Assembly (NCBI GenBank): GCA_029582165.1
Contig: CM055883.1
Location: 21,407,001 to 21,471,000, forward strand
Length of the DNA stretch: 64,000 nucleotides
Direction of reading: 5' to 3'
From: Portulaca oleracea
Lineage: Eukaryota > Streptophyta > Magnoliopsida > Caryophyllales > Portulacaceae
Positions 50,667-60,810 of the stretch are shown here, one piece after another. The notes beneath the pieces are model-generated. The model saw only the letters and a list, made by a program, of their open reading frames with translations, did not search any database and had not been told where the DNA came from. Each line of letters opens with the position of its first letter. The first letter of the stretch is position 1. Both the position numbers and the translations under genes were made by a program.

Positions 50667-51121
50667 ATGTATCCATTAGGAACTATCCCTTCCAATAAGA
50701 ACTAAAGAACTATCCACTATAACCGTTGGATTAAAAACGTGGGGTTAGGATTAGATTAGATTTTAATTAATTGCTCATATAAAAGCCCTACTACGTATTT
50801 CGCACTTCAACTGATTTCGTCTCCACTGTTAACCAATTTTTTGTTCGTCAATCAATACTAATTTATCTCAAGGTTTTCTATCTCTTTCCTATTCTTTATT
50901 TTTTTTCCCATGTGTAATCACAAGCACAAAATCACATTAATTGGAATATGATTAATTTCCTTTTCTTTTAGTAGTGCGAGTATTGGTGTATGATTTAGTG
51001 GTGCTCTGGTGCCTTTTGCCTGATCATAGTGGCAGTGGAAGTGGGTAATTAATGATGACTTTAATTTTATTAACTTTGATAACATCAGTGTGAACCTTTT
51101 TTAGTAACTCATCAAAAATAG

Positions 51122-51168
51122 TACTCCTTCGTTAATTATTCACAAATTAATATGGGACAGAGGGAGTA
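51122..51168. mobile_element. Remnant resembling a Stowaway MITE (47 bp)
   Basis: TACTCCTTCGTTAATT on the left and ATGGGACAGAGGGAGTA on the right resemble the two ends of a Stowaway element (CTCCCTCCGTCCC-type termini, TA target), with almost the whole interior missing. The left arm is diverged. Confidence 0.5.
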
Positions 51169-51188
51169 ATTGAATAGTTGTAGCTGTA

Positions 51189-51258
51189 AACCTATGCAAG
51201 ATTTGAACCCACATCTCCATGCACTATACATGGTGCTCTACCATTGAGCTAATAGGCT
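51189..51258 (-). tRNA. tRNA-like gene or pseudogene inside the MULE
   Basis: The minus strand folds as a full cloverleaf of 70 nt: acceptor AGCCTAT with ATAGGTT (one G-U), D-stem GCTC/GAGC, anticodon stem CCATG/CATGG, and T-stem GTGGG/CTTGC with several wobble pairs around TTCAAAT. The A box (TAGCTCAATGG) and B box (GGGTTCAAATC) are recognisable. The seven-base anticodon loop TATAGTG would give UAG (Leu), but position 33 is A instead of the nearly invariant U, so a pseudogene or organelle-derived relic is more likely than a working tRNA. Confidence 0.55.
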
Positions 51259-52179
51259 TAAGAAATTGATCCATTAAAGGCATTGAGACAAGAAAAGTAT
51301 GGTTCAGAGCATGACTTACTACTCACAGGCAAAAAAATTGTTGAATGGCATGGACACAAACTACAACAATACAAATTGGAGTTGAATAACCCCCTTCTAG
51401 CCTCACACAGAATAATCAGTGGGGGCTTTTCTACATTCAATCAAAATTCACCAGCATATTCCAACCAAATACACGAATTAGAGGGGGATTCGACTAACAA
51501 AATTAAGTGATCTACCAATGGGATACAAACAACCTGCAAATTAAATACTCTAATTTGCATATGATTATAGAGACCAAAACCTTAATTCAGTCCAAATTTG
51601 AATCCCATGTCTTCATCACTGAAAAAATAAGACAATCGGGAAAGAGTGTGTCTCACCTCATTACAGAGTACGAAATCACCCAATTAACCGCATTTTCTGC
51701 CTGCTGAAAAACAATTGTGCGTCGGGGGAGCAAAAATCGGCTAATAGAGCGAGAAATCTGTCGGATTTTACCGGCCACGGTTAGAGAGAGGCACGTTTGA
51801 GCTGAGATTGGGGATTTGGAAGCCCTAAAACTTACGACAAACAATAGAAATGGCGAAAACCCAATTCCTCCATGTCAACAACTACTCCTTTTCTTGAGAT
51901 TTAGAGTGGTATGAATGGCTTCGAATTTAAGTGTGAACGTGTGAATTAGGGATGAATCCTAGGGGAGGGAGAGAGAGCGATGAACACAATGCGAAGGTAT
52001 GCAGTGACCTCTTCTTCGCACCCCTTTTCTCGAAAACAAATAAAAGAAAAATATAAAAATAATCTAATCTAATCCTAACCCCACGTTTTTAATCCAACGG
52101 TTACAATGGATAGTTCTTTAGTTCTTATTGGAAGGGGTAGTCTCAATGGATACATTATATATATATATATATATATATA

Positions 52180-52373
52180 TGCCAATAAAATCTCAAAATT
52201 TAATGGAGTCAACTTAAATAACTAACAACGTCACGGTCAACGAATTCAAATTTTCCGGGGTTTTACATTCATTACCCCCTTAAAAGAAGTTTTTTACTCG
52301 AAATTTAAACTCAAAACTAACGGTCTACCAAACGATACTAACGATGGTCTTAACCAAAACTCAGGGTTTTACA
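52180..52373 (-). repeat. Diverged 5' LTR fragment of the array family
   Basis: The plus strand reads TTTTCCGGGGTTTTACATTCATTACCCCCTTAAAAGAAG, then about 100 bp further a second CTCAGGGTTTTACA. This is the same double polypurine/terminus arrangement as the array LTRs but clearly more diverged. It stops at TACATACATACATACATA (52370-52391), beyond which Athila/Tat-like protease sequence begins. An older, separate copy. Confidence 0.75.
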
Positions 52374-52391
52374 TACATACATACATACATA

Positions 52392-52600
52392 TAGGGATCC
52401 GTGACACTCATCAAGACAGTTGCAACAAACTCATCACTCCCAACCACATCAACACCCCAACATGAAGAAACATTATGAGGCACGTGTTCATGAAATAGAT
52501 CTAATTCTACCTCATGCTCCCCTAGTTTGAAACTCATTTTCCCCTTTTGCACATCAATTATGCCCAACTGTGGCAAGGAATGATCTTCCAAAATGATTTG
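52392..52600 (-). pseudogene. Athila/Tat-like protease, C-terminal part
   Basis: The minus-strand frame contains LGIIDVQKGKMSFKLGEHEV, matching the end of the Athila/Tat aspartic protease region (the 'IDVxxGxLxxxxGxExV' block). A linker with DEFVATVLMSV follows before the copy is cut at the TACA repeat. It is the direct continuation of the protease at 54204-54430, interrupted by the hAT-like element. No reverse transcriptase follows. Confidence 0.7.
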
Positions 52601-52716
52601 GGTACAGGCAGGGGCGGAGCTAGACATTTTTTTTAAGGAGGGCCAAATCAAAAAAAATCTCATGTCATATAAAAATATTGAAACAATTAGCCTATTGTAA
52701 AAAAAAAAAAGGTTTT

Positions 52717-53260
52717 TGGATGCTAATATACTGAACTTTTTGAGTGTTGGACAATAATGCATTGAACTTTAACCTTAGACAATAATATACTGTACTTTGG
52801 GGGGTGCTGAACAATAACGCACCCAGAACGATTCCGACAGTGACAAACTCGGTGACAATGCTACTTTGCAGGTGGAGGAGATGAATTGGCCCAAAAATAT
52901 TTAATTTTATGGCATGTTAACTAATCCACAGATAAGCAAAGAGAATCAACTTTGAAAAGAGTAAAAAAAAAACATAAAACCTCATTTGTTTCAACGTGTT
53001 TTCGCCGAGAGATTATTGTTGTAGTTGTATAAAATCACATTTGCTTGTGTAAATTAGCTGACATGTCATAAATTTAGATATTATTTACAAATTTATTTTC
53101 TCGACCCGCCCCATAAGATCACCACCAAGTCAGCCACCATCGAAATTGTTTTGGGTGTATTATTGTCCAACACCCCTTAAAGTTCAGTGCATTATTGTCC
53201 AAGGTCAAAGTTCAGTGCATTATTGTCCAATACCCCAAAAGTTCAGTATATTAGCATCCA
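52717..53260. mobile_element. MITE of unknown group nested in the hAT-like element (544 bp)
   Basis: The left end TGGATGCTAATATACTGAAC is repeated inverted at the right end. The inverted repeat extends roughly 110 bp and includes several copies of GGACAATAATGCA(C/T)TGAACTTT. The target duplication is not clear. The repeated TGAACTTT...GGACAATAAT units could be subterminal binding sites. Confidence 0.75.
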
Positions 53261-53738
53261 GAAATCCAAAAAAAAGTTTCCATTTCATATAGAATTATTG
53301 AAAAGTTAACATTTTGTCATTAATTGACTTAATTAATTAAATAAAAAGAGAAATAGGAAGAAATCATACATTGATCCATAAATGCAACCAACAAATAATC
53401 CAGCCTTAATAAAAAATACCTCCAAATCCTGGCCAACAAAATGACAAATAAATTAAGGTATGGAACAATCCAATATTATGAAGAATGCTAACTTTCAATT
53501 TTTTTTTTTAAAAAAACATACCTCATCACTTTAATTAATAAAAAAACAAATATTAATGTGATTAATTAAGAAAATTTACTAGAAGAATTCAATGATAAAT
53601 ACCTTTTGTTATGTGAATGTCTTGTTTCAATTGCAAAAACTTGCAAACTAAGTTGAAGTATTCTGCAAAAATTTAACAATAATATTAATACAGTACAAAT
53701 CACAATAATATTAATACAGTACAAATCACAATAATATC

Positions 53739-53742
<4 letters not shown>

Positions 53743-53795
<53 letters not shown>

Positions 53796-53895
53796 AAGTA
53801 CCAGAGAAAGAGATTGGAAATTTCAATTGCAGCAAGTATCAATAGTTTGTGTAAATTAGCAACAATAGTTTGTTGCACTTTTCACTTTCGCAGGC

Positions 53896-53967
<72 letters not shown>
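53743..53967. repeat. Two (GA)n microsatellites in the hAT-like element
   Basis: Pure GA runs at 53743-53791 and about 53899-53966, separated by about 108 bp. A shorter GAGAGAGAG occurs near 53985, next to a repeated TTTTATTCACTTTCCAA phrase (near 53970, 54002 and 54064), showing local duplication. Confidence 0.95.
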
Positions 53968-54203
53968 ATTTTATTCACTTTCCAAGAGAGAGAGAGTAAA
54001 TTTATTCACTTTCCAATTGTACTTTTGCACGTCAGATCAGATACATAGAGAAACGGTATAGTAATTTTATTCACTTTCCAAATTAATAAATACATAGAGA
54101 AAGGAAAGTATATCTAAATTTACTTTTTTTTTGCAAAGTATGTAATCATAGGGTGGGCCATGGCCCTTGCTGGCCCCCCCAAACATTCGCCCCTGGGTAC
54201 AGG

Positions 54204-54829
54204 TGTCCTCGGCCATATCAAGAATTGCAAAATCCACGGGCACATAATAATCACCTATCTTGAGAGGAAATTCCTCTAAAATACCCATTGGGTACTTAAT
54301 AGAACGATCGACCATTTGAAGTGACATGGCGGTAGGTCTCAACTCCCCTAAGTCTAGTCTCTTGTACAAGGAAAAAAGGCATCAAGCTCACACTTGAGCC
54401 CACATCACACAAGGCTTGGTTGATGTTCACACTTCCTAGGCCACAAGGTATTGTAAAGTTGTTGGGTTCTTAAGCTTTGGAGTGAGCTTATTTAGAACAA
54501 AAGAGTTATACTCCTCACTCAATGCAATAGCCTCACAATCATCTATCTTTCTTTTCTTGGAGAGAATCTCCTTAAAGAATTTGGCATACAAGGGCATTTG
54601 TGACAAAGCATCAAGAAAATGAACATTCATATTTAGCTTCTTCAACATCCCAAGAAAGTTTCCAAATTGAACATCAACTTTAGACTTAGCAACTCTTGAG
54701 AGGAACGGAAGTCGGGGTACAAACTCCGTTGGTGGTGATGGTGGAGGTGGTGGAGGGATTTCAATATTGTCTTTAGTGATCTCACTATGTTGGTCTTTCT
54801 CTTTCTCATCCTCTTTGTCAGCAGTCATC
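54204..54829 (-). pseudogene. Athila/Tat-like gag-pol linker and protease N-terminal part
   Basis: On the minus strand the segment 54828-54436 encodes a proline-rich start and then FGNFLGMLKKLNMNVHFLDA, MPLYAKFFKEILSKKRKI and ALSEEYN, the conserved stretch upstream of the Athila/Tat protease. After a frame change near 54436 comes NINQALCDVGSSVSLMP, which carries the aspartic-protease D-x-G-[SA]-S motif. After another frame shift comes SIKYPMGILEEFPLKIGDYY. Two frame breaks plus the hAT insertion make this a pseudogene. Its N-terminal side is separated from gag by the copia element. Confidence 0.8.
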
Positions 54830-54834
54830 TCACT

Positions 54835-55114
54835 TGTTAGGTTTTTGGGTGTTTGAAGGGAAAAGTGTTATGTGGAAATGGAGGAAGAATTGTATTAAGA
54901 GAAGCTTTTCTTATTGATGAAGGGAGAATATATTACAAGTCTTAATTTTTGATGATGCAAATGTGAACCTCACCACTCATATTTATAGTTGTAGAAAGGA
55001 GGGTGGTAGGAAAAATCTAGATATTATCTAGAAGTTTCTAGGAGATTTTTCTATAGCTTCTATTCAAGATTTTTTTGGAAGACTTCTATTCAAGATTTTT
55101 CTTGATTTTTAACA
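54835..55114 (-). repeat. 3' LTR of a Ty1/copia element (280 bp)
   Basis: The plus strand reads TGTTAGGTTTTTGGG...GATTTTTAACA, with a 5 bp target duplication TCACT outside (54830-54834 and 59216-59220). It aligns along its length with the other LTR at 58944-59215. By eye there are roughly a dozen or more substitutions plus an 8 bp indel. Confidence 0.92.
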
Positions 55115-55130
55115 CTCCCCCTTAATCTAG
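55115..55130 (-). promoter_or_regulatory. Polypurine tract of the copia element
   Basis: The minus strand reads CTAGATTAAGGGGGAG directly before the LTR start, the expected plus-strand primer. Confidence 0.85.
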
Positions 55131-55149
55131 AAAAATCTCGAACTCCGAT

Positions 55150-55735
55150 CTACTCTCGGAAGTAACTGAACTTCTCACTTGGAAATGCTTTTGTGAATAT
55201 GTCTGCCCGTTGTTCATCCGTCCTGCAAAACTCTAGCTTGATTTCGCCTTTGTCTATGAGTTCGCTATTGAAGTGATGTCTAATCTCAATGTACTTTGTG
55301 CGACTATGGAAAACCAGATTCTTCGTCATTGCTATTGTTGACAAGTTGTCACAGAGAAGTGTTGTTAGCTCCTCATCGCCTTATTGTAGATCTTGTAGTA
55401 TTGTTCTCAACCATAGTGCTTCACATGCTGCACTTGTAGTTGCAATGTACTCTGCTTCTACGGTTGATAATGCTAAAGTTGGCTGATTCTTTGATGTCCA
55501 AGAGATAGCCTTGGTCCACGTTGGAACAAGTATCCACTTGTTCTTTTTCTATCGTCGATGCATCCAGCCCAATCACTATCTGCGTACCCTTTGAGTTTGG
55601 GGTCTTCCTCTGTTTTGTATAGAAGACCATAACTCTTCATTCCTTTGATGTATCTCAAAATTCTTTTAGCTGCTACGAAGTGAGCTTTACTTGACTCGCT
55701 CATAAATCGGGAGACGATGCTAACCGCATGAACAA
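55150..55735 (-). pseudogene. Copia RNase H domain remnant
   Basis: In minus-strand order: HFVAAKRILRYIKGMKSYGL, then KGYADSDWAGCIDDRKRTSG (the YADSDWAG block of copia RNase H), a frame break, and finally KYIEIRHHFNSELIDKGEI with DEQRADIFTKAF, the usual C-terminus of copia polyproteins. At least two frameshifts. The reverse transcriptase that should precede it is missing. Confidence 0.85.
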
Positions 55736-56290
55736 TGTATTTCTCCCGATGATCATAAATCCTTCTCTGATTTCTTGAATGTGATAGTCTTCATGTTCTG
55801 ACTCTTGGTCTGTGTCTTCCGGCCATCTCCATTGGGATGCTTTGTCAAATATGACATCTCTTGAAATAATCACCTTCTTTGTTTCTAGATTATAGAGGCG
55901 GTATCCCTTTGACTCTGCGCTGTAGTCAATAAAGATGCACTTCTCTCCTTTGCCATCCAACTTTCCTCGATTCTCTTTTGGAATATGTGAATATGATATG
56001 CAACCGAATACCTTGAAATGATCCACCTTTGGCTTCTTGTTGAACCACGCTTTGTATGGTGTTCTATTGGGAACTGCCTTTTGTGGGAGGCTGGTTGAGA
56101 ACATAGACGACTGTTTTTACTGCTTCCGCCCAAAAGTTCTTCGGGACGTTTTTATTTTGCAACATGTTGTGGGCCATCTCGACTATTGTTCTTTTCTTCC
56201 TCTCCGTAACTCCATTTTGTTGTGGAGTGCGTCTTATTGTGAGTTCTCTTTTGTTCCATACTTCCAACAAAAATCATCAAACTCATTTTG
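55736..56290 (-). pseudogene. Copia integrase C-terminal part
   Basis: Contains RRTPQQNGVTERKKRTIVEM and AHNMLQ (end of the integrase core; the E of the DDE triad lies in NGVxER), then a frame change. NRTPYKAWFNKKPKVDHFKV and FGCISYSHIP follow, then the YNLETKKVIISRDVIFDKAS block. Shortly after the acidic linker (WPEDTDQESEHED) the sequence jumps to the pre-RNase H region, so nearly all of the reverse transcriptase is deleted at about 55735. Confidence 0.85.
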
Positions 56291-57397
56291 ATGCAATTTT
56301 CTCCCACGATCTATTCCCAATATTTTCAAATTGTGCCCACTTAGCTTTTTTGTGAGGGCCTTAAATTGTTGGAAGTAGGAGAAGACTTCAGATTTTTGTT
56401 CAAGGAAGTACACCCACATCATACGAGTGTAGTCATCGACGAACAACAAAAAATATCTTTTGCCACCATAGCTAGGGTTATGTGCTGGACCCCAAATGTC
56501 GGCATGAACCAGTTGTAGGGGGGATTTAGCTCTCCATGTGGTTTTAGTGAATGGTAATCTATGAATTTTTCCTATGCAACCCTCACATATATTCTTATTG
56601 TCTTCAAATGTGGGCAACCCAATAACCATATTCTTTCTCTTCAAAACTTTAAGACTATCAAGGTTTAGATGGCCATACGTTTGATGCCATAAGGCTGTGG
56701 CATCCATGATGGAGCTAAGGGTCGTCTTCCCTTTCGTTGGCATTGATAAGGGAAAAATCCTATTGGGCTCCATTGCGATGGATGCTATCACTTGGTTTCT
56801 CTTTTTATCAATTATGATGCATCTATTGTCTTCAAAGTTCACCTGATAGCCTTTTTGAATGAGCTGGCCCACACTTAGGAGATTTTGAGCTAGACCAAGT
56901 ACATATAAGACGTCTTGAATATACTTGGACGTACCATTTTTGGCTTTTACTGCGATTGTTCCTTTTTCAGCTGCCTCACGTGTTCTCCCGTCACCGAGCG
57001 TGATATTGGATTTTATGTCTTCATTCAGATCTACAAAGCAATCTTTATTTCCCATCATATGGTTGGAACAACCACTGTCCACGTACCACGAGTCTTGTCC
57101 CTCTTGCGTGACATTCAAGCAGGAGTAGAATACGTTTTCACTTGAGTCGCCTTTCTCCATGAAGTTGGCCTCATCATGTTGTCGGTTTCTACAATCTCGT
57201 ACATGATGTGTCTGCCATGTGCATCTTTTGCATTTGAACCGACAATCCTTTGTATCATGATTCGATCTTGCATATCTTGCAGTATGGGCTTGATTTTTGA
57301 TCTCCATGACTTCCTTTATTCTTGTAATTGCCTCTACCCCATCCATGGTTATTGGATGGTGTCTTCCTACCATGGCTATTCTCCTTTTTACTCTCAT
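56234..57397 (-). pseudogene. Copia zinc knuckle, protease and integrase N-terminal part
   Basis: A 387-codon minus-strand frame. The knuckle CKRCTWQTHHVRDC has CX2CX4HX4C spacing. The protease site is SWYVDSGCSNHM, followed by the LGLAQNLLSVGQL block. The integrase zinc-binding region is HQTYGHLN...CEGCIGK, and the core begins with HADIWGP and FVDDYTR. The frame ends in a shift near 56234, before the rest of integrase. Order and spacing match Ty1/copia pol, possibly of the Tork group. Gag lies just upstream. Confidence 0.88.
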
Positions 57398-58811
57398 GGT
57401 TGGGGAATTTCAATTTGGCTTGAAAAGCCTGTTCTAGTGGCTGATTTGTGAATCTACGCATTCTCTCTTCATGTGCTTGGTGAGACCCTACTAACTCTGT
57501 GAGGGTGACCGTAGATAGATCTTTAGATTCTTCTATTGCAGCCACTAGGGCTGGCAATGAGCCGAGTCGATCCCGAGCTTGGCTCGTGAGCTACATTGCA
57601 AGCTTGGCTTGGCTCGCGAGCTTGGCAAGCCTGAAAAGTTAGGCTCGCGGCTTGGCTCGCCAAGGCTCGCGAGCCCTAACGAGCTTTAACGAGCCAATAC
57701 TAATTGTTTACTGCTATTCATTTTGTTGACCTAAAAAGTGATAATAAAGAGTAACTCTTAAAATAGAGAATAGTCATAAAAAAAAGCAGTTATAACAAAG
57801 TCAAATAATGATATAAGATTGAAAATTAATTTAATCAAAATAACAATTATAGGATATAAAATAAAGTAATCTTTTAGCGATAATGAAAATAATTTATGAT
57901 TTTGAATTTATAACACACAAAAAAAAAAGATGTATCAAAAGCACAAGTTCCAATTTATGTGAATAAGGTAATTTTAGTTTGGAAATTGTATTATCAAACA
58001 CAACATATTTTGTCCAATTTTCTATTTTCACGAGTCTTACGAGCTTCACGAGCCGAGCTTCCTTGGGTTCGGCTTGACTTGTTTTTGTGACGAGCTCGAC
58101 CTCGAGCTCGAGCCGGGCTCGACCTCATTACGAGTCGAGCTTATCGAGCTTTCCACCGAGCTGGCTCGCGAGGGCTCACGAGCCGACTTGGCTCATTGCC
58201 AGCCCTAGCAGCCACTATATGATCAAACTTTGGTGGAAGGCTCCTTAGTACCTTCTTATCTTCGATCATATCTCCATATATTCTAATTTTATTTACGATG
58301 CTAGTGACACAATTGAAAAATGCTTGATTGTTTCATCCTCCTTCATTAATAGTGTATCGAAATCCTTCCACACAGTTTGAAGTTTAATGGATATAACTTT
58401 GTCAGTGCCATGGTATGCTTCCTTCAAGATTGACTAAGCCTCCTTAGCTATTGTCGCAACCATAATCCGAGGGAAGATTGTTGGAGTGATTGCTTGATAG
58501 ATGTGATGAAGGGCTGTAATATCCCTTTTGTAATTCTCTTGATATTGTGCTTCCTTACTTTCATCGCATGATGATTTTCCTTCTTCCCCTGACTTCCCTT
58601 TTCTATCCTTCTTCTCTTTTGAATCCTTCTCCTTCTCGTTCTCCTTAGGTGGTTTATCATATCCCTTTTCTACAACATCCCATAAACCTTGCGCCATAAA
58701 GAATGTTTTCATTTGAATACTCCACATTTGATAATTCTCCCCATCAAATATGGGTGGCCTCAAATTTGGGAGGTAGTTAAAGGTTGGGGTTGGGGTTTGA
58801 AGGGAGACCAT
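57255..58811 (-). pseudogene. Copia gag, split by a hAT-like MITE
   Basis: Starts MVSLQTPTPTF, with PPIFDGENYQMWSIQMKTFF (the typical N-terminal gag segment) and a lysine/glutamate-rich insert. A stop and frame break lie near 58434. The gag body is then readable as VLRSLPPKFDHIVAA, where the MITE sits. Beyond the MITE it resumes as EESKDLSTVTLTELVGSHQA and a glycine/asparagine-rich tail leading into the zinc knuckle. The domain is UBN2/gag-polypeptide type. The MITE and at least one frame break inactivate it. Confidence 0.85.
57546..58207. mobile_element. hAT-like MITE in copia gag (662 bp)
   Basis: Termini TAGGGCTGGCAATGAGCC and, inverted, TAGGGCTGGCAATGAGCC, flanked by an exact 8 bp duplication GCAGCCAC (57538-57545 and 58208-58215). 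Subterminal regions are packed with GGCTCGCGAGC-like palindromes on both sides, while the middle is AT-rich. Removing the element and one duplication copy restores the gag frame locally, which confirms the boundaries. Confidence 0.92.
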
Positions 58812-58929
58812 GTTTAATTTTATGGAGTTGGAATTTATGGATGGTTTGTTTTGGGGGTTGGGATATGGCTTAAAGGTTAATGATTGATTTTGGGTGATGT
58901 AGGTTTAATGGGAGGACTTGGATTATAAT

Positions 58930-58942
58930 GGCTCTGATACCA
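58930..58942 (-). promoter_or_regulatory. Primer binding site of the copia element
   Basis: The minus strand reads TGGTATCAGAGCC one base after the LTR terminus CTAACA, complementary to the 3' end of initiator tRNA-Met. Confidence 0.9.
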
Positions 58943-58943
58943 C

Positions 58944-59215
58944 TGTTAGTTTTTCGGGTGTTTGAAGGGAAAAGTGTTATGTGGAAATGGTTGTATAAAG
59001 AGAAGCTTTTGTTATTGATGAAGGGAGAATGTATTACAAATCTTGATTGTTGATGATGCAAATGAGAACCTCACCACCCATATTTATAGTTGTAGAAAGG
59101 AGGGTGGTAGGAAAAATCTAGAAATTATCTAGAAGTTTCTAGGAGATATTTCTATGGCTTCTATTCAAGATTTTTCTAGAACTCTTCTATTCAAGATTTT
59201 TCTTGATTTTTAACA
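58944..59215 (-). repeat. 5' LTR of the Ty1/copia element (272 bp)
   Basis: Pairs with the LTR at 54835-55114 and lies next to the primer binding site. TCACT follows directly at 59216-59220. The minus-strand promoter would read toward gag. Confidence 0.92.
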
Positions 59216-59220
59216 TCACT

Positions 59221-60638
59221 CAAAAACCCCCCGTGCTTAGCATTTGTCATGCTTGGTCCCTCAATTTGTGTGCTACTCCTCAAAACTATGGCATTGTTCC
59301 TTAGGGTTAGGCATAAGCGGTCCAGGAAGCACTACTGAAGGGTAGTGGAAGCACTAGATTGGATAACAATTTAGTTTTCAAGCATATGGTTGTGGGTAGA
59401 TAAAAGATCAAGTTGCTTTTGCTGGGACAAGATCATAGCTTCCATCATAGCCTCTAGGTTGGGCTTTTGAGGGGCTTGGAATGGTTGGTCTTGAGGTGGA
59501 CGTTGGTAATTTTGAGCAGGAGGCCTTTGTCCTTGTGAGGATTGTCCTTGATGGGGAACCAATTGGTTATTGCCCCGGTAAGAGAAATTGGAGTGATTTC
59601 TCCAACAAGGGTTAAATGTATTGGAATATGAGTCAAAAGGAGGTCTTTAGGTAGGGTTTCCAACAAAGATGGCTTGGTCAGGTTACACACTACTACCCAC
59701 CTCATTGGGACAATACAAAGTCTCATGCTCAAAAGAATTTCAGGAAGCACACAAAGGGGGAGGGGAAACAATCACATGCATCTTCTCCATCTTATCATTA
59801 ATTGCATCCAACTTAGCAGAGAAAAGAGTAATGGCATAAACAAAGTACTTACCTGTCGTCCTCTTGGAAGGGGATCTTGACCACTGGTAGTTGTTCAATG
59901 CCATTGGATCGATCAGGTTGTGCAGCTCATCCACAATCTTGCTCATGATATTCCCTCTAACTGCAGCATGGATGGTGGCCCTCAATTGATCGGCTACTCC
60001 ATTGTAAAAGGCTTGAATAGGGACCCATGGCATAACTCCATGTTGGGGGTATTGGCGAAGCAAGTCCTTGAATCTCTCCCATGATTCATACAAAGTCTTG
60101 TTCGGCTCCTGAGTGAAGGTGGAGATCTGATTCCTTAAGCTCGTTAACTTGCTTGGTGGGAAGTACTTTGCCAAGAAAGCACTAGCAAATTAATCGAATG
60201 TGCTTAAGGAATTTACCGGAAGAGAGTCTAGCCACTCCCATGCTCTATCCTCGAGTGAAAATGGAAACAATTACAGTTTGATTACATCCGGCGAGACCCC
60301 ATTGGCTTTGTAAGTGTCGCATACTTGATGGAAGATGCGAAGGTGTTGGTTGGGATCCTTGCCAGGAGACTACGGAAGGGTTTAACTCACACTAAACTGA
60401 TGAGAGAATTCTTCAGCTCGATGTTGTTCGCCCCCGCGGTCGGGACATTGATGGCTGTTGGAGGGTCGGTGACGGTCGGAGTCACATAATGGCCAAAAGA
60501 TCTCTTTTCTTCCTCGAACATTTCAAACTCTTGCGCGGGTGTTGCTCTACCAGCTTCTTCTAGTCTTTGCCTCTTCCTCTAAGAGTGGAAAGTTCGTTCA
60601 ATCTCTGGATCAAACTTGAACTCCTGAGACTTTTGCAT
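59221..60638 (-). pseudogene. Gag of an Athila/Tat-like Ty3 retrotransposon (decayed)
   Basis: The likely start is at 60638, reading MQKSQEFKFDPEIERTFH. After stops and frame shifts the retrotransposon gag domain is recognisable as LEDRAWEWLDSLP, then AKYFPPSKLTSLRNQISTFT, ESWERFKDLLRQYPQHG, YNGVADQLRATIHAAVRGN and DELHNLIDPMALNNYQW. A glutamine/proline-rich tail ends with ILSQQKQLDLLSTHN. At least three in-frame stops or shifts are visible. The copia element separates it from the matching gag-protease linker at 54829. Confidence 0.85.
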
Positions 60639-60779
60639 AAACCAAGAGAACCTAGCAAGAACAAACCAAAAACACCAACGCAGTAAAAACAGGAAAATCA
60701 AAGATAAAAATAAAAGAAAAAGAATGAAAAAGAAAACAACTTACCCAATCTAAGATTATTCGTTTAATGGCTGTTAGGG

Positions 60780-60810
60780 ACAGAGGTCACGGCAACAGCG
60801 CCAAAAACTT
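60780..60810 (-). promoter_or_regulatory. Primer binding site motif of the Athila/Tat-like element
   Basis: The minus strand reads GTTTTTGGCGCTGTTGCCG just after the LTR end, about 140 bp before gag. It differs by one base from the TTTTTGGCGCCGTTGCCG motif common at this position in Athila/Tat elements. Confidence 0.8.

Larger units (their letters stand above)
50666..52156. mobile_element. Mutator-like element with about 96 bp terminal inverted repeats (about 1.49 kb)
   Basis: The left end (50666-50762) and inverted right end (52061-52156) share AATGTATCCATT, CCTTCCAATAAGAACTAAAG, AACCGTTGGATTAAAAACG and TGGGGTTAGGATTAG. Long inverted repeats and lack of a transposase fit a non-autonomous MULE. 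The target duplication cannot be read because both flanks are (TA)n. The interior looks like 5'-leader and spacer sequence, with short frames (for example minus strand 51653-51844) that I cannot match to a known domain. Gene-fragment capture is possible but unproven. Confidence 0.8.
52609..54195. mobile_element. hAT-like non-autonomous element (1587 bp) in the Athila/Tat-like protease
   Basis: Termini CAGGGGCGGAGCTAG and, at the other end, CGCCCCTG are inverted, and the flanks carry an exact 8 bp duplication GGTACAGG (52601-52608 and 54196-54203). This is the hAT pattern. There is no transposase. The interior holds a nested MITE (52717-53260) and two long (GA)n tracts. Confidence 0.9.

Noticed and set aside
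51653..51844. Minus-strand 63-codon frame in the MULE as a captured gene
   Set aside because: I could not connect it to a known domain, and exon-like structure is not evident. Capture remains possible but is not claimed.
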